A stretch of DNA of 64,000 nucleotides from Tunturibacter empetritectus. Its GTDB lineage: Bacteria > Acidobacteriota > Terriglobia > Terriglobales > Acidobacteriaceae. The DNA is taken from positions 930,001-994,000 of the forward strand of contig NZ_CP132932.1 in assembly GCF_040358985.1 (NCBI RefSeq). Reading direction: 5' to 3'. The translations under genes and the position numbers were made by a program. Below, one piece after another: positions 9,590 through 18,226 of the stretch (position 1 is its first letter; each line of letters starts with the position of its first letter). The notes below the pieces were generated by a model, which saw only the letters and a program-made list of their open reading frames with translations, was not told where the DNA came from and made no database searches.

Positions 9590-10783
9590 ATGAACCTCCG
9601 CAACGGTCGATCCGCCGCGGAGGTTCTCATCGTTGGCGCAGGCCCAGCCGGCCTTGCTGCCGCCATCGCCTGTGCCACCAGCGGCCTCCAGGTCGAAGTC
9701 CTCGACGCCCGGCAGCCGCCCATCGACAAAGCCTGCGGCGAAGGCCTCCTGCCAAATGCTTTCGATGCCCTCGAAGTCCTCGGCTTCCACCTCAATCGCA
9801 ATCTGTGCAACATCGAGAACCAACTCCTGCGCGGCATCCGCTTTCTCAACGAGCATCCCAGTAACGACCATCCCAATCACGAGCACCCCAACCGCACACC
9901 CACCACCGCCGAAGCCACCTTCCCCGCCAATCCCGGCCGAGGCATCCGCCGTACCGTCCTCCACCAGCTTCTGCTCGATCGCGCCCTCTCGCTCGGCGTC
10001 CGTTTTCACTGGGACAACTCCGTCCAAAGCATCGAGCCCGCCTCCATCGGCCACCTCGTCCACACCAACCGTCAAACCCTTCGCACCCGCTACCTCATCG
10101 GCGCCGACGGCCATCACTCCCGCATCGCCGCCTGGGCCGGCCTCACCGCCGCCACCGTTCACTCCCGCCGCATCGGCCTCCGACAGCATTACGCCATCGC
10201 CCCCTGGACCAACTTCGTCGAGGTCTACTGGAGCAACCACGGCCAAGCCTACGTCACCCCAACCTCCTCCACCGAGGTCTGCGTCGCCTTCATCTCCAAT
10301 AAAAAAATCCCCAGCCCCCATCTGGCCCTCGCCCACTATCCCACCCTGCAACGCCACCTTGCAGCAGCCACTCCAAGCAGCGCACCGCGCGGCTCCATCA
10401 CCCTGGGCCGCTCCCTCCGCCGAGTCACCGCAAACAACATTGCACTCCTAGGCGACGCCTCAGGCTCCGTCGATGCCATCACCGGCGAAGGCCTCGCCCT
10501 CTGCTTCCGTCAGGCCCTCGCGCTCGCCCATGCCCTCAACGCAGACGACCTCGCCTCCTACCAGCACGCCCACAGCCGCATCCAGCTTGCTCCCAGCCTC
10601 ATGTCCCGCAGCCTGCTTCAGATGGATCGCTCCCCTCGCCTCCGTACCCGGGTCCTCAACACCTTCGAACGCTATCCCATCCTCTTCCAGCGTCTCCTCG
10701 AGGTCCACATCGACCACCGCGCCTGCATCTTCCCAGGTATTGACGAACTACTGGCAACCGGATTACACCTGCTGACAAGCTAA
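9590..10783 (+). CDS. FAD-dependent oxidoreductase (geranylgeranyl-reductase/hydroxylase-like)
   Basis: A 397-residue flavoprotein of the p-hydroxybenzoate hydroxylase fold. It has the Rossmann motif GAGPAG (16-21) followed by an acidic residue in EVLDARQ, then ACGEGLLPNA, RYLIGADGHHSRI, and the second FAD/ribityl motif GDASGSVDAITGEG starting at residue 288. Its relatives include geranylgeranyl reductases and aromatic hydroxylases. Its place directly after the type III PKS and before the ACP suggests that it hydroxylates or reduces the polyketide product. A His/Asn/Pro-rich insert at about residues 87-105 (NEHPSNDHPNHEHPNRTP) is unusual. Confidence 0.85.
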   Translation: MNLRNGRSAAEVLIVGAGPAGLAAAIACATSGLQVEVLDARQPPIDKACGEGLLPNAFDALEVLGFHLNRNLCNIENQLLRGIRFLNEHPSNDHPNHEHPNRTPTTAEATFPANPGRGIRRTVLHQLLLDRALSLGVRFHWDNSVQSIEPASIGHLVHTNRQTLRTRYLIGADGHHSRIAAWAGLTAATVHSRRIGLRQHYAIAPWTNFVEVYWSNHGQAYVTPTSSTEVCVAFISNKKIPSPHLALAHYPTLQRHLAAATPSSAPRGSITLGRSLRRVTANNIALLGDASGSVDAITGEGLALCFRQALALAHALNADDLASYQHAHSRIQLAPSLMSRSLLQMDRSPRLRTRVLNTFERYPILFQRLLEVHIDHRACIFPGIDELLATGLHLLTS

Positions 10784-10806
10784 ACTAGACCTGGGCGGCA
10801 GCCCCA

Positions 10807-10844
10807 ATGAACTTTACAGCGGCACTCGCCTCACTGTAAGTTCA
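10807..10844 (+). other. Hairpin in the leader of the ACP gene
   Basis: GAACTT-ACAG and CTGTAAGTTC pair across about 17 nt, with one bulged T. The structure lies 27 bases before the ACP start and has no U-tract. It could stabilise or process the message; no function is shown. Confidence 0.35.
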
Positions 10845-10871
10845 GGCTATCCCCGAGGACTCCGGAGCTCC

Positions 10872-11129
10872 ATGACTGATATCGCCACACGCTGCATTGA
10901 CATCATCGCAAAATCCAAGAGCATCCCCGCGGACTCCATCTCCCTCACCAACACCTTCGACGAGCTCAACATCGACTCCCTCGATAAGATCAACATCTCC
11001 TTCGAGGTCGAAGAGGCCTTCAACATCGAGATCCCCGACGAAGCCCTCAGCACCCTCCGCACCGTAGGTGACATGGTCGAAGGCGTCGCCAAGCTCACCA
11101 CCGCCCCCGCCCACATCACCACCCACTGA
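10872..11129 (+). CDS. Acyl carrier protein
   Basis: An 85-residue four-helix carrier protein. The phosphopantetheine attachment serine is S36 in ELNIDSLDKI, and helix II/III show EVEEAFNIEIPDEAL and TVGDMVEGV. It is not obviously the housekeeping AcpP, since it lies downstream of a type III PKS and an FAD enzyme, 88 bases after the latter. It is a candidate to deliver an acyl or aryl starter to the PKS, or to serve the ketosynthase at 15.3 kb. Type III PKSs normally act on CoA esters, so this linkage is noteworthy. GGAG lies four bases before the ATG. Confidence 0.9.
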   Translation: MTDIATRCIDIIAKSKSIPADSISLTNTFDELNIDSLDKINISFEVEEAFNIEIPDEALSTLRTVGDMVEGVAKLTTAPAHITTH

Positions 11130-11229
11130 CCCTCCGCCCTCGACGGACAACCTCGACGCTTCGGTCGCTTCCCTGACAAATCAGCCGGACAGCTAAGTCA
11201 TCCGACGACCATATACTCGAATCCCCTAT

Positions 11230-11298
11230 ACCTCGGGTGCCCCATCCTTTCGCAGTCTCATCGCGATAGGGTGGGGTATTCGTGCGAAAGCACGAACC
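11230..11298. repeat. Double-hairpin dispersed repeat, copy A
   Basis: The unit reads CTCGGGTGCCCCATCC, then a longer imperfect hairpin (CCCATCCTTTCGC with GCGATAGGGTGGG), then a 7-bp perfect hairpin TTCGTGC-GAAA-GCACGAA at 11279-11296. The same architecture recurs at 32.5, 33.4, 33.6 and 38.6 kb. It lies between the ACP gene and the convergent EthD gene. Confidence 0.75.
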
Positions 11299-11314
11299 GC
11301 TCTCCTTCCCCAAT

Positions 11315-11662
11315 CTACAAGCCACCCTCCGGCACCAGGATCACCGTTTCGATCTCCATCACCGGATGAATCGACCGGCTGCTGCTATCAAAAAGATTGG
11401 GTTCATCGGCCACCGCGAACGCATACTGCGGGGAACTCCAGGCTTCAACCTGAGCCTCTTTGGAATCGAACCATAGTTCCGCGATCCCGTCGATCGGTTC
11501 ATCCTCTTCCGGGTTGATCTCGGAGTCCACATGAAACTGTACATACTTCCGGACGCCGGGTATCGCAGCGATCAGCGGACCATGTACATCTCGCCAATAA
11601 GCTCGAAAGGCCCCCTTCGACATTCCCGATCGCCGTCTGAGTATCACAAAACGCTTGATCAT
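11315..11662 (-). CDS. EthD domain protein
   Basis: A small (115-residue) ferredoxin-like dimeric alpha/beta-barrel protein. MIKRFVILRRRSGMSKGAFRAYW... followed by HGPLIAAIPGVRKYVQFHV matches the EthD pattern 'F..YW...H.P.....PG...Y'; the central part has GIAELWFDSKEA and the end is ETVILVPEGGL. EthD-type proteins act as small isomerases/cyclases, reductase partners or binding proteins, sometimes in polyketide clusters. The start is the ATG at 11662, where family-like sequence begins; a GTG at 11692 is an alternative. It faces the PKS trio in convergent orientation, so an operon link is excluded and a pathway link is only inferred. Confidence 0.75.
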   Translation of the reverse strand: MIKRFVILRRRSGMSKGAFRAYWRDVHGPLIAAIPGVRKYVQFHVDSEINPEEDEPIDGIAELWFDSKEAQVEAWSSPQYAFAVADEPNLFDSSSRSIHPVMEIETVILVPEGGL

Positions 11663-11747
11663 AATTAGCGCGAACCACCGCCCATCCTGCACAGGCCAAA
11701 CTTAGACTACCGCAACCGCCCCGCGCCCCCGTGTATCATTCGCTCGT

Positions 11748-13163
11748 ATGTATGTAGGCGACCCTCAACTGACAGCCAGTCAGGTTCTGCGGACCTTTCA
11801 TCACGACGAGCTCTACCTCTTCCTCGGCGCCTCCTTCACCGCCGTCGGTCTCGTCTCGATAGCCTTCGCCTTCCTAGGCCGCAAGTTCGACGCCATGCTC
11901 TTCTGGCTCGCTCTCTTCGCCATCTTCTACGGTCAAAGACTCTGGCTCCAGCTCGGCCTCCTCGCCCTCATCATCCCTCCGTCGCACTTCTTCGATGACC
12001 TCCGCGCCATCGGCAACTACCTGGTCCCCATCCCCGGATTCTTCTACTTCGAAGCGGCAGGCTTCCTCGGCCGGTCTGGCCGCAAGCTCATCCTCGCTCT
12101 CACTGCCGTCTTCCTGGGTCTTGCCGTCGCAACGATGGTATTCGGTCTAAGACCCGCCATTCAGACGACCAACAACCTGGTCGTCATCGCCAGCTTATTT
12201 GCCCTCATCATCCAATCACTCACACGAAAGCAGACAGACAGAGATTTCGTCATCGCTCGCCGCGGCCTCTTCGTCTTCATTCTCTTCGCGCTCTTCGATA
12301 ACATCGGCGGAGCCCTGGGTCACCGTGTGTTCATAGAACCGATCGGCTTCACCATCTTCCTCTCCATCCTCGGCTACGTAGCCGCAAAGCGCGGCCTCCA
12401 ACGCGACCAGCAGTTCAGCGACCTGCAAAAAGAACTCGACATCGCCCGGAAAATCCAGACCTCGATTCTCCCCCGAGCCTACCCCCAGTCCGCCCACTTC
12501 CACGTCGCCGCCCGCTACGTCCCCATGACCGCCGTCGCCGGAGACTTCTACGACTTCCTCGTCGCCGATCAAACCCAGGCCGGCCTCCTCATCGCCGACG
12601 TCTCCGGCCACGGCGTCCCCGCCGCCCTCATCGCCTCTATGGTTAAACTCGCCGCCACCTCCCAGCGCGCCAACGCCGCCGATCCCGCCCTTCTCCTCGC
12701 CGGAATGAACTCCGTCCTCTGCGGCAACACGCAGGATCAGTTCGTCACCGCCGCCTACGTCTATCTCGACGCCGCCTCCTCCACCCTCCGCTACTCCTCC
12801 GCCGCGCACCCTCCCATGTTGTTACTGCGTGAAGGAAGCGTGATCGAGCTCACGGAAAACGGCCTCATGCTCGCAGCGTTTACCTTCGCAACTTACACGA
12901 CCGCCGAACACGCACTTCAATCCAACGACCGCCTCCTCCTCTACACCGACGGCATCCTCGAAGCCACCAACGCCCAGGGAGAAGAGTTCGGATCTGGTCG
13001 CCTCCACACCCTGCTCAAAGAGGCCGCCGGCCTCAGCGTCGAAGCCGCCGCCGCCAGCATCCTCTCCTCGCTCGAACGCTGGTCCTCCAAATCCCAGAAC
13101 GACGACCTCACCCTCCTCGTCTGCGACTACTTCTCGGCAAACATCTCTCAACCGCAACTCTAG
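11748..13163 (+). CDS. Membrane-anchored SpoIIE/PP2C-type serine phosphatase
   Basis: A 471-residue regulator. Residues 20-215 hold about six to seven membrane helices. A short coiled linker with the RsbU-like signature FSDLQKELDIARKIQTSILP follows, then a PP2C-type phosphatase domain with the metal-binding motifs AGDFYDF, IADVSGHG, LYTDGILEA and NDDLTLLV. Such proteins dephosphorylate STAS-domain anti-sigma antagonists in partner-switching pathways. A STAS protein is encoded at 35.0 kb, but any link is untested. No phosphatase or kinase partner is adjacent. The gene is divergent from the EthD gene. Confidence 0.9.
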   Translation: MYVGDPQLTASQVLRTFHHDELYLFLGASFTAVGLVSIAFAFLGRKFDAMLFWLALFAIFYGQRLWLQLGLLALIIPPSHFFDDLRAIGNYLVPIPGFFYFEAAGFLGRSGRKLILALTAVFLGLAVATMVFGLRPAIQTTNNLVVIASLFALIIQSLTRKQTDRDFVIARRGLFVFILFALFDNIGGALGHRVFIEPIGFTIFLSILGYVAAKRGLQRDQQFSDLQKELDIARKIQTSILPRAYPQSAHFHVAARYVPMTAVAGDFYDFLVADQTQAGLLIADVSGHGVPAALIASMVKLAATSQRANAADPALLLAGMNSVLCGNTQDQFVTAAYVYLDAASSTLRYSSAAHPPMLLLREGSVIELTENGLMLAAFTFATYTTAEHALQSNDRLLLYTDGILEATNAQGEEFGSGRLHTLLKEAAGLSVEAAAASILSSLERWSSKSQNDDLTLLVCDYFSANISQPQL

Positions 13164-13172
13164 AGAAAAAGG

Positions 13173-13338
13173 TCCTGCCGGACGAGCGCCCTGCGCGGGC
13201 AGCGGTCACTTCGTGACGCGTGTACCTTTCTTGCAACTATCAGCGACATAGCTCCTCCCGTTGGTCGGCACGATCTTCCCTCCGACCAACGGGAGGAACA
13301 GCCGACCGCGCTCCGCGCAGGAGGCCCGTCCGGCAGGA
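13173..13338. repeat. Nested inverted-repeat element between convergent genes
   Basis: Outer arms TCCTGCCGGACG (13173-13184) and CGTCCGGCAGGA (13327-13338) enclose second arms CCTGCGCGG (13190-13198) and CCGCGCAGG (13313-13321). Inside are a small hairpin GTCAC-TTC-GTGAC (13205-13217) and a perfect 16-bp stem (13253-13268 with 13282-13297, 13-nt loop). The element fills the whole gap between the phosphatase and methyltransferase stop codons. It could act as a two-way terminator or be a REPIN/MITE-like mobile repeat. Confidence 0.75.
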
Positions 13339-13339
13339 T

Positions 13340-14239
13340 TTAATCGCGAGAGCGAAAGAGCACGATCCGATCCATCTCTGGCGTTGCGGTAGCCTCAAGC
13401 CACGGCTCTTTCGCAACCACAGACGTACAAGGCCCATACGTGCAGATGCGGATCCGGCGAGTAGCAGCTTCCCGCCTGAGACGATCCAGCACCTCGCGCA
13501 GGATGGATCCAGCAAAAGGAGTGTAAAGATAGAAGACCGTGCCGCCAGAAAGATCCGCCGTCCGCGCATCCTGACAAAGGAACGTAGCCCTCTTCACGTT
13601 CAGCCTCTGTGCACACCTCCGAGCACATTCGACGTAAGCCGCCTCCAACTCAATACCGATACTGCGCGCATCTGTGCAGATCGAAACCAGCAGCGGAACA
13701 TGGCCCAGCCCCGATCCAAGATCGACAACAACATCCTCCCCACTCAGCCCAGCCCCGCCGATCAGATTCCCGCCGATCAGATCAAAGATATGGCGCGCCG
13801 GAGTGGGCTGATAAAACACCATCTCAGGCTCCCGCGCAGCCTCTCGCGCATCAGGATCTTCAAACTGCAACACCCCGCTGACCAACTCATCTAAGTAGTC
13901 GTAGCCCGCACCGTTGGCAACTCCCCCCGCCTCTTCGGAGCAACTCTGAACCCACCGCAGCAAAGCATCCCGCCCGCGCCCAAGCTGAATCTCCCCTCGA
14001 ATGGCCCCGTAGAGCGCCGCATTCGCAGCCTCCAGCCTGGCACACACAGCCCTAGCGCGAAGAGAGAGCTCCGCATCCTTCGAACCAACCCCAGGCACTA
14101 CTTCAGGAACATCCGGAAGAAAGGCAAAATAAGCGTCAAGCCGGTCCAGCGCCCCCAGGCGTTCGCGAAGCCGATCCGGCTCAAGAAGCGACGGCTGCTC
14201 TTCCAGTTGCCGCACAAGGAGTTCCAACGCATCCCTCAT
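13340..14239 (-). CDS. Class I SAM-dependent methyltransferase-like protein
   Basis: A 299-residue protein. The N-terminal half is helical and carries no known motif. The C-terminal half is a Rossmann methyltransferase with motif I VVDLGSGLGHVPLL, an acidic motif II in SIGIELEAAY, and CQDARTADL at the adenine-binding loop, followed by VFYLYTPFAGSI instead of a clear NPPY motif. The YQPTPARHIFDLI element before motif I resembles the DOT1-like/histone-methylation-type fold. The substrate is unknown. Methyltransferases often accompany type III PKS-flavoprotein pairs, but this gene is on the opposite strand and 2 kb away. Confidence 0.7.
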   Translation of the reverse strand: MRDALELLVRQLEEQPSLLEPDRLRERLGALDRLDAYFAFLPDVPEVVPGVGSKDAELSLRARAVCARLEAANAALYGAIRGEIQLGRGRDALLRWVQSCSEEAGGVANGAGYDYLDELVSGVLQFEDPDAREAAREPEMVFYQPTPARHIFDLIGGNLIGGAGLSGEDVVVDLGSGLGHVPLLVSICTDARSIGIELEAAYVECARRCAQRLNVKRATFLCQDARTADLSGGTVFYLYTPFAGSILREVLDRLRREAATRRIRICTYGPCTSVVAKEPWLEATATPEMDRIVLFRSRD

Positions 14240-14271
14240 CGTCTTTCCATTGTGCGCCAGATTGTTAAGCC

Positions 14272-14847
14272 CTACTGCTTCTGCTTCTCGTCACTATCCT
14301 TCGGCAGCTCAAGATAAACCAGTCCGAAGTGGGTAGGCCCCGAGTGCGATCTGTCTAGGCCGACGATCCGATAACGAAGCGGCGAGCCCGCCCGCAACTC
14401 ATGATCGCTCGAGGAGTCGTTTACCTGCACATGGCCACCGTGATCGTCCGAGCATGTAAGGCCACTCCGCGTAACCGTCAGAGCGCCGACTGGCTTTCCA
14501 TGGTCACACTCCAACACCTCCCCATAGCGCGACATCGGCTTACGGTAGAACGCCAGAACCTGCGCTGGAGAATCGCTCGTCACATAGCTGGCCGCCATTA
14601 GCTTAAAATGAAAGTCTCCGAAGGTCAGTCCCATATCCACCGCGGCATCGTTATCCGCATCTTTGAACAAGGTCGCGCCCGGATAAATAGGCAAACCTAC
14701 ATCCGCCGCCGTAATGTTCGACTTGGCATGGAGCTCCACGCCTCCATCCGGCTTCTGGGCGACAAGGCCCCCCGCAACACAAAAGAGCATAGCCACCAAA
14801 ACAACCGGCGCGAAAAAGATAGAGAAGCGTGGAAGACGAGTCTGCAT
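14272..14847 (-). CDS. Exported protein of unknown function
   Basis: A 191-residue product with a signal peptide (RFSIFFAPVVLVAMLFCVAGGLVAQ). The mature part contains ADVGLPIYPGATLFKD, SPAQVLAFYRKPMSRYGEVLEC and a His/Asp/Ser-rich stretch (CSDDHGGHVQVNDSSSDHEL). The 'PAQVLAFYRKPMSRYG' pattern is widespread in uncharacterised acidobacterial and proteobacterial periplasmic proteins. Two cysteines (near residues 114 and 132) could form a disulfide. It precedes the methyltransferase gene on the same strand with a 32-base gap, so co-transcription is likely. Confidence 0.65.
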   Translation of the reverse strand: MQTRLPRFSIFFAPVVLVAMLFCVAGGLVAQKPDGGVELHAKSNITAADVGLPIYPGATLFKDADNDAAVDMGLTFGDFHFKLMAASYVTSDSPAQVLAFYRKPMSRYGEVLECDHGKPVGALTVTRSGLTCSDDHGGHVQVNDSSSDHELRAGSPLRYRIVGLDRSHSGPTHFGLVYLELPKDSDEKQKQ

Positions 14848-15294
14848 GGAGTCCTGTCCTGTATCTCAAGAATGTAACAACTACGCGCGGCCGGACCTCA
14901 AAGTCCCATAACCTCGTCTCCAAGATCTCCTCCCGCACACTGTCAACCCCCAAAACCTCCAAACCCAGCGCCAATCCAGCATAAAAGCGTGGCGTATGAG
15001 TTTGGTCCATACAGATATAATGGAAATAGGACTAAAAATGACCCCTGAGATCAGCAGGGGCTTTTTTTTGACAAATAGAGAAACAGATCGTGAACAGCTC
15101 GCCGTGGACCCCGTAACCCGTTTTAATGGAATATTTTGCGAGCAACCCTTTTCAATGCAACGTTTTACAAGCTTGCTCTGTCCGCAAACCATTCAAAACA
15201 AGTATTTTACCCGCAAAATACCCCCGCAGGGGGAGGGGGGTAGCAGGCCGCTCGGAAGAATCTACAATCACCAGAGCACCATCAGGGAGAAGAA
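14848..15294. other. Intergenic region upstream of the ketosynthase
   Basis: About 450 bases between divergent genes, AT-rich in the middle. Apart from the TATAAT/terminator pair at 15016-15069 and the AGGGAG ribosome site before 15295, no coding frame with normal codon use is seen. Confidence 0.5.
15016..15069 (+). promoter_or_regulatory. Promoter-like -10 followed closely by an intrinsic terminator (possible attenuator)
   Basis: A perfect TATAAT lies at 15016-15021, without a good -35. About 20 bases downstream, CCCCTG (15042-15047) and CAGGGG (15055-15060) form a stem followed by eight T's (15062-15069). Both are on the plus strand, more than 220 bases before the ketosynthase start. Transcription from here would give only about a 40-nt RNA unless it reads through into the ketosynthase. 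Confidence 0.5.
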
Positions 15295-16530
15295 GTGAAT
15301 CGTGTCGTAGTCACCGGCCTCGGATGCATCACCCCTATCGGTAACACCGTCGCGGACTTCCGCACCTCCCTCTTCGCCGGCACCACCGGCATCGCCCCCT
15401 TCCCGCCCTACCCCGAAGCCCCCGCCCGCGAAGCTCACGATAAGACACAGGGCCTCCGCTTCACCCAGACCGCCGCCGTCGAAGACTTCGACGCCCGCCA
15501 GCACCTCGACTCCGGCATCCTCTCCGCCACCGACCGCACCGTACACTTCGCCGTCGTAGCCGCCCGCCAGGCCGCCGTAGAGTCCCACCTGACCAGCCAC
15601 TACGCACCCGACAGAATCGCCATTGTGGTCGGCTGCGCCTGCGGTGGCCGCCAGGCCGAAGAGACCGAGACCAATAAGCTGTACACCCGCGACGCCCGTG
15701 TCCACCCCCTCACCGTCGTCCGCACCATGGCCTCCGCTGGAGCCAGCAACATCTCCATCGACCAGAAGATCACCGGCCCCTCTCTCAACATCTCCACCGC
15801 CTGCGCCTCCGGTACCCACGCCATCGGCCTCGCCTTCCAGATGATCCGCGCCGGAATGATCGACGCCGCCATCACCGGAGGCCACGAAGCCCCCCTCACC
15901 TTCGGCTTCCTCCGCGCATGGGACAGCATGCGCGTCGTCTCCCCCACCCAGTGCCGCCCCTTCTCCGCCGACCGCGACGGCATGACCCTCGGCGAAGGCG
16001 CCGCCATGTTCACCCTCGAAACCCTCGAATCCGCCAAAGCCCGCAACGCCACCATCTACGCCGAGATCGTAGGCACCGGCAGCTCCGCCGACGCCAGCCA
16101 CATTACCCAGCCCCACCCTGACGGAGCCGCCGCAGCCATGCGAGCCGCCCTCAAAGACGCCGGCGCCTCACCTGAAGAGGTTGGCTACCTCAGCGCCCAC
16201 GGCACCGGCACCCTGGTCAACGACGTCACCGAAGCTGCCGCCATCCATCAGGTCTTCGGGCCACTTGCCTCAAAAATCCCCGTCAGCTCCACCAAATCCC
16301 TCCACGGCCACTCCATCGGAGCCAGCGGAGCACTCGAAGCCCTCGCCACCATCCTCGCCCTCAAGGAGAGCCTCCTCCCCGCCAACACCGGCATCACCCA
16401 GGTCGACCCGGCCATCGACCTCGATATCATCCTCGGCGCGCCCCGCAAAGCCTCGCCAAAACTAGCCCTCTCCAACTCCCTCGCCTTCGGAGGACTCAAC
16501 GCCGTCCTGGCCATCCGCTCCATCGAATAA
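15295..16530 (+). CDS. Beta-ketoacyl-ACP synthase (KAS I/II family)
   Basis: A 411-residue condensing enzyme with the complete C-H-H triad: C170 in NISTACASGTH, H302 in SAHGTGTLVND and H339 in KSLHGHSIGASG. The Claisen-condensing K334 and the 'LSNSLAFGGLNA' C-terminal motif are also present. It starts at a GTG with GGGAG seven bases upstream. It differs from the FabF-like enzyme at 20.0 kb (HGTGT versus HATST loop), so it is probably a specialised synthase and not the housekeeping enzyme. It may use the ACP at 10.9 kb to build an acyl chain. A divergent exporter follows only 12 bases after its stop, in convergent orientation. Confidence 0.9.
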   Translation: MNRVVVTGLGCITPIGNTVADFRTSLFAGTTGIAPFPPYPEAPAREAHDKTQGLRFTQTAAVEDFDARQHLDSGILSATDRTVHFAVVAARQAAVESHLTSHYAPDRIAIVVGCACGGRQAEETETNKLYTRDARVHPLTVVRTMASAGASNISIDQKITGPSLNISTACASGTHAIGLAFQMIRAGMIDAAITGGHEAPLTFGFLRAWDSMRVVSPTQCRPFSADRDGMTLGEGAAMFTLETLESAKARNATIYAEIVGTGSSADASHITQPHPDGAAAAMRAALKDAGASPEEVGYLSAHGTGTLVNDVTEAAAIHQVFGPLASKIPVSSTKSLHGHSIGASGALEALATILALKESLLPANTGITQVDPAIDLDIILGAPRKASPKLALSNSLAFGGLNAVLAIRSIE

Positions 16531-16542
16531 ATCTGAAAATCA

Positions 16543-18087
16543 CTAAGCCCGCGTTGGTTCTGGTCTCTTCTCGATCAGCAACGCCGCACTCAAGGCACTC
16601 GCCACCGAGAGCCCCACTGCAATCCACAACACCACCCCATAAGCCCCGACGAACGACTCCCCAATCAGCCGCTGCACCCGCACATCGTCACTCTTCGCCG
16701 CGGCCAGCTTCGCCCTCTGAGCCTCAACACTCTGCCGCTCCGCCGCCGGCAACCCCAGCTCATCAAGCCCCCGCCCCAGCCTCCCGTTAAAGGTCATCGA
16801 AAACACCAGCCCCATCACCGCAATCGCCAGCAACCCCGCCACGCGCGACACCGCATTATTGATGCCCGAAGCCACACCTGCCCGGCTCTGATCGATCGAA
16901 CTCATCACCGTAGTCGTCAACGGAGCCACGCTCACCGCCAGCCCCAGCCCCAGCACAATCACCGCCGGAAATACCGTAGACCAGTAACCCCCACCCATCC
17001 CACCCCGCTGAAACAAACCAAATCCCACCCCGGCAATCAACGGCCCAACAATCAGCGGCAGCCGTGCCCCATACTTCACAATCAACCCACCCGACCAGCG
17101 CGACAGCAAAAAGATGAGAAGAATCAGCGGAAGCAAAGCCCCGCCCGCCTGCGTAGCCGAATAGTGCTGCACCTGAATCAGATCCAACGGCAAAAAGAAC
17201 AATACCCCACTCAGCGCCGCATACAAAAACAACGTCATCAGATTCGCCCCACTGAAGGTCCGCGATCGAAACAGACCCAGCGGCAGCATCGGAGACTCAG
17301 ACCGCGACTCCACCACAAAGAAAGCCGCAAGAGCCACCGCACCGACCACTGCAGCAACCAACGCCCTCCTCCCACCGTGGCCAGCCTCAATCAACCCAAA
17401 CGTAATCCCGCACAATCCCACCGTAGCCAGAGCCGCCCCCCACCCATCCAGCCTCTGAACCATCTCCTCATCGCGACTCTCCGGCACCCGTGCCAAAGAG
17501 ATCAACACCACCAGCACCGCCAGCGGCAAGTTGATAAAGAACACCCAACGCCACGAGAGATGTTCGATCAACCAACCACCCAGCACAGGCCCCACAGCCG
17601 TAGTAATCGCAGTAAAGCCTGACCACGTCCCAATCGCGCGCCCTCGCTCCTCAGCGCAGAACGAAGAACTGATCAACGCAAGGCTTCCAGGAACAAGTAA
17701 CGCCCCGCCCACTCCCTGCAGACCCCGCGCCACAATCAGCGCACGAACATCGGAAGCAAACCCGCACCAGGCCGAAGCTCCCGCAAACAGCACCACTCCA
17801 ACCAGAAATATCTTCCGCCGCCCATAAAGATCGCCGAGCGACCCGCCCACCAAAAGAAGCGCCGCCAAAAACAGCGCATAAGCCTCAACCACCCACTGAA
17901 CGTCAGTCACTGTAGCGTTCAAAGAGCTCTGCAACGCCGGCAGAGCAACATTCACCACCGTCCCATCAATAAACACCATGCTCGACCCAAGAATCGTAGC
18001 CGCGAGCACCCACACCCCACCCCGCGTCTTTGCCGGCGCAGAAGCCACGCTGCGCATCGCACCTTCTTCGCATGGCAAATTAGGCAT
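16543..18087 (-). CDS. MFS drug/metabolite exporter, DHA2 (EmrB/QacA) family
   Basis: A 514-residue, 14-helix proton antiporter of the plasma membrane. Helix 1 carries GSSMVFIDGTVVNVALPALQ. The family motif follows as GGSLGDLYGRRKIFLVG, and the antiporter motif C appears as GPVLGGWLIEHLSWRW. The ATG at 18087 follows GGGGAG by five bases; the earlier GTG at 18102 overlaps that ribosome site. It is a candidate exporter for the product of the surrounding ketosynthase/PKS genes or a general drug pump. An 18-bp inverted repeat 140 bases upstream may be its operator. Confidence 0.88.
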   Translation of the reverse strand: MPNLPCEEGAMRSVASAPAKTRGGVWVLAATILGSSMVFIDGTVVNVALPALQSSLNATVTDVQWVVEAYALFLAALLLVGGSLGDLYGRRKIFLVGVVLFAGASAWCGFASDVRALIVARGLQGVGGALLVPGSLALISSSFCAEERGRAIGTWSGFTAITTAVGPVLGGWLIEHLSWRWVFFINLPLAVLVVLISLARVPESRDEEMVQRLDGWGAALATVGLCGITFGLIEAGHGGRRALVAAVVGAVALAAFFVVESRSESPMLPLGLFRSRTFSGANLMTLFLYAALSGVLFFLPLDLIQVQHYSATQAGGALLPLILLIFLLSRWSGGLIVKYGARLPLIVGPLIAGVGFGLFQRGGMGGGYWSTVFPAVIVLGLGLAVSVAPLTTTVMSSIDQSRAGVASGINNAVSRVAGLLAIAVMGLVFSMTFNGRLGRGLDELGLPAAERQSVEAQRAKLAAAKSDDVRVQRLIGESFVGAYGVVLWIAVGLSVASALSAALLIEKRPEPTRA

Positions 18088-18226
18088 CTTTTCTCCCCTC
18101 ACCGCCGCCGATCATACAGCAATCGACAAGGACACTCTTGCCGCGGCAAGACAACAACTCCCTACCTGGCCCGCGGGTCTCTCGCTGCCCAACACACCTT
18201 CATGTCGCCTCAACGATCAGGATGGC

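Noticed and set aside
9278..10357. Minus-strand 359-codon frame opposite the FAD oxidoreductase
   Set aside because: Gly/Ala/Asp-rich shadow caused by high GC third positions; no motif and no ribosome site.
15268..16116. Minus-strand 282-codon Gly/Val-rich frame opposite the ketosynthase
   Set aside because: Antisense shadow of a gene with an intact C-H-H triad.
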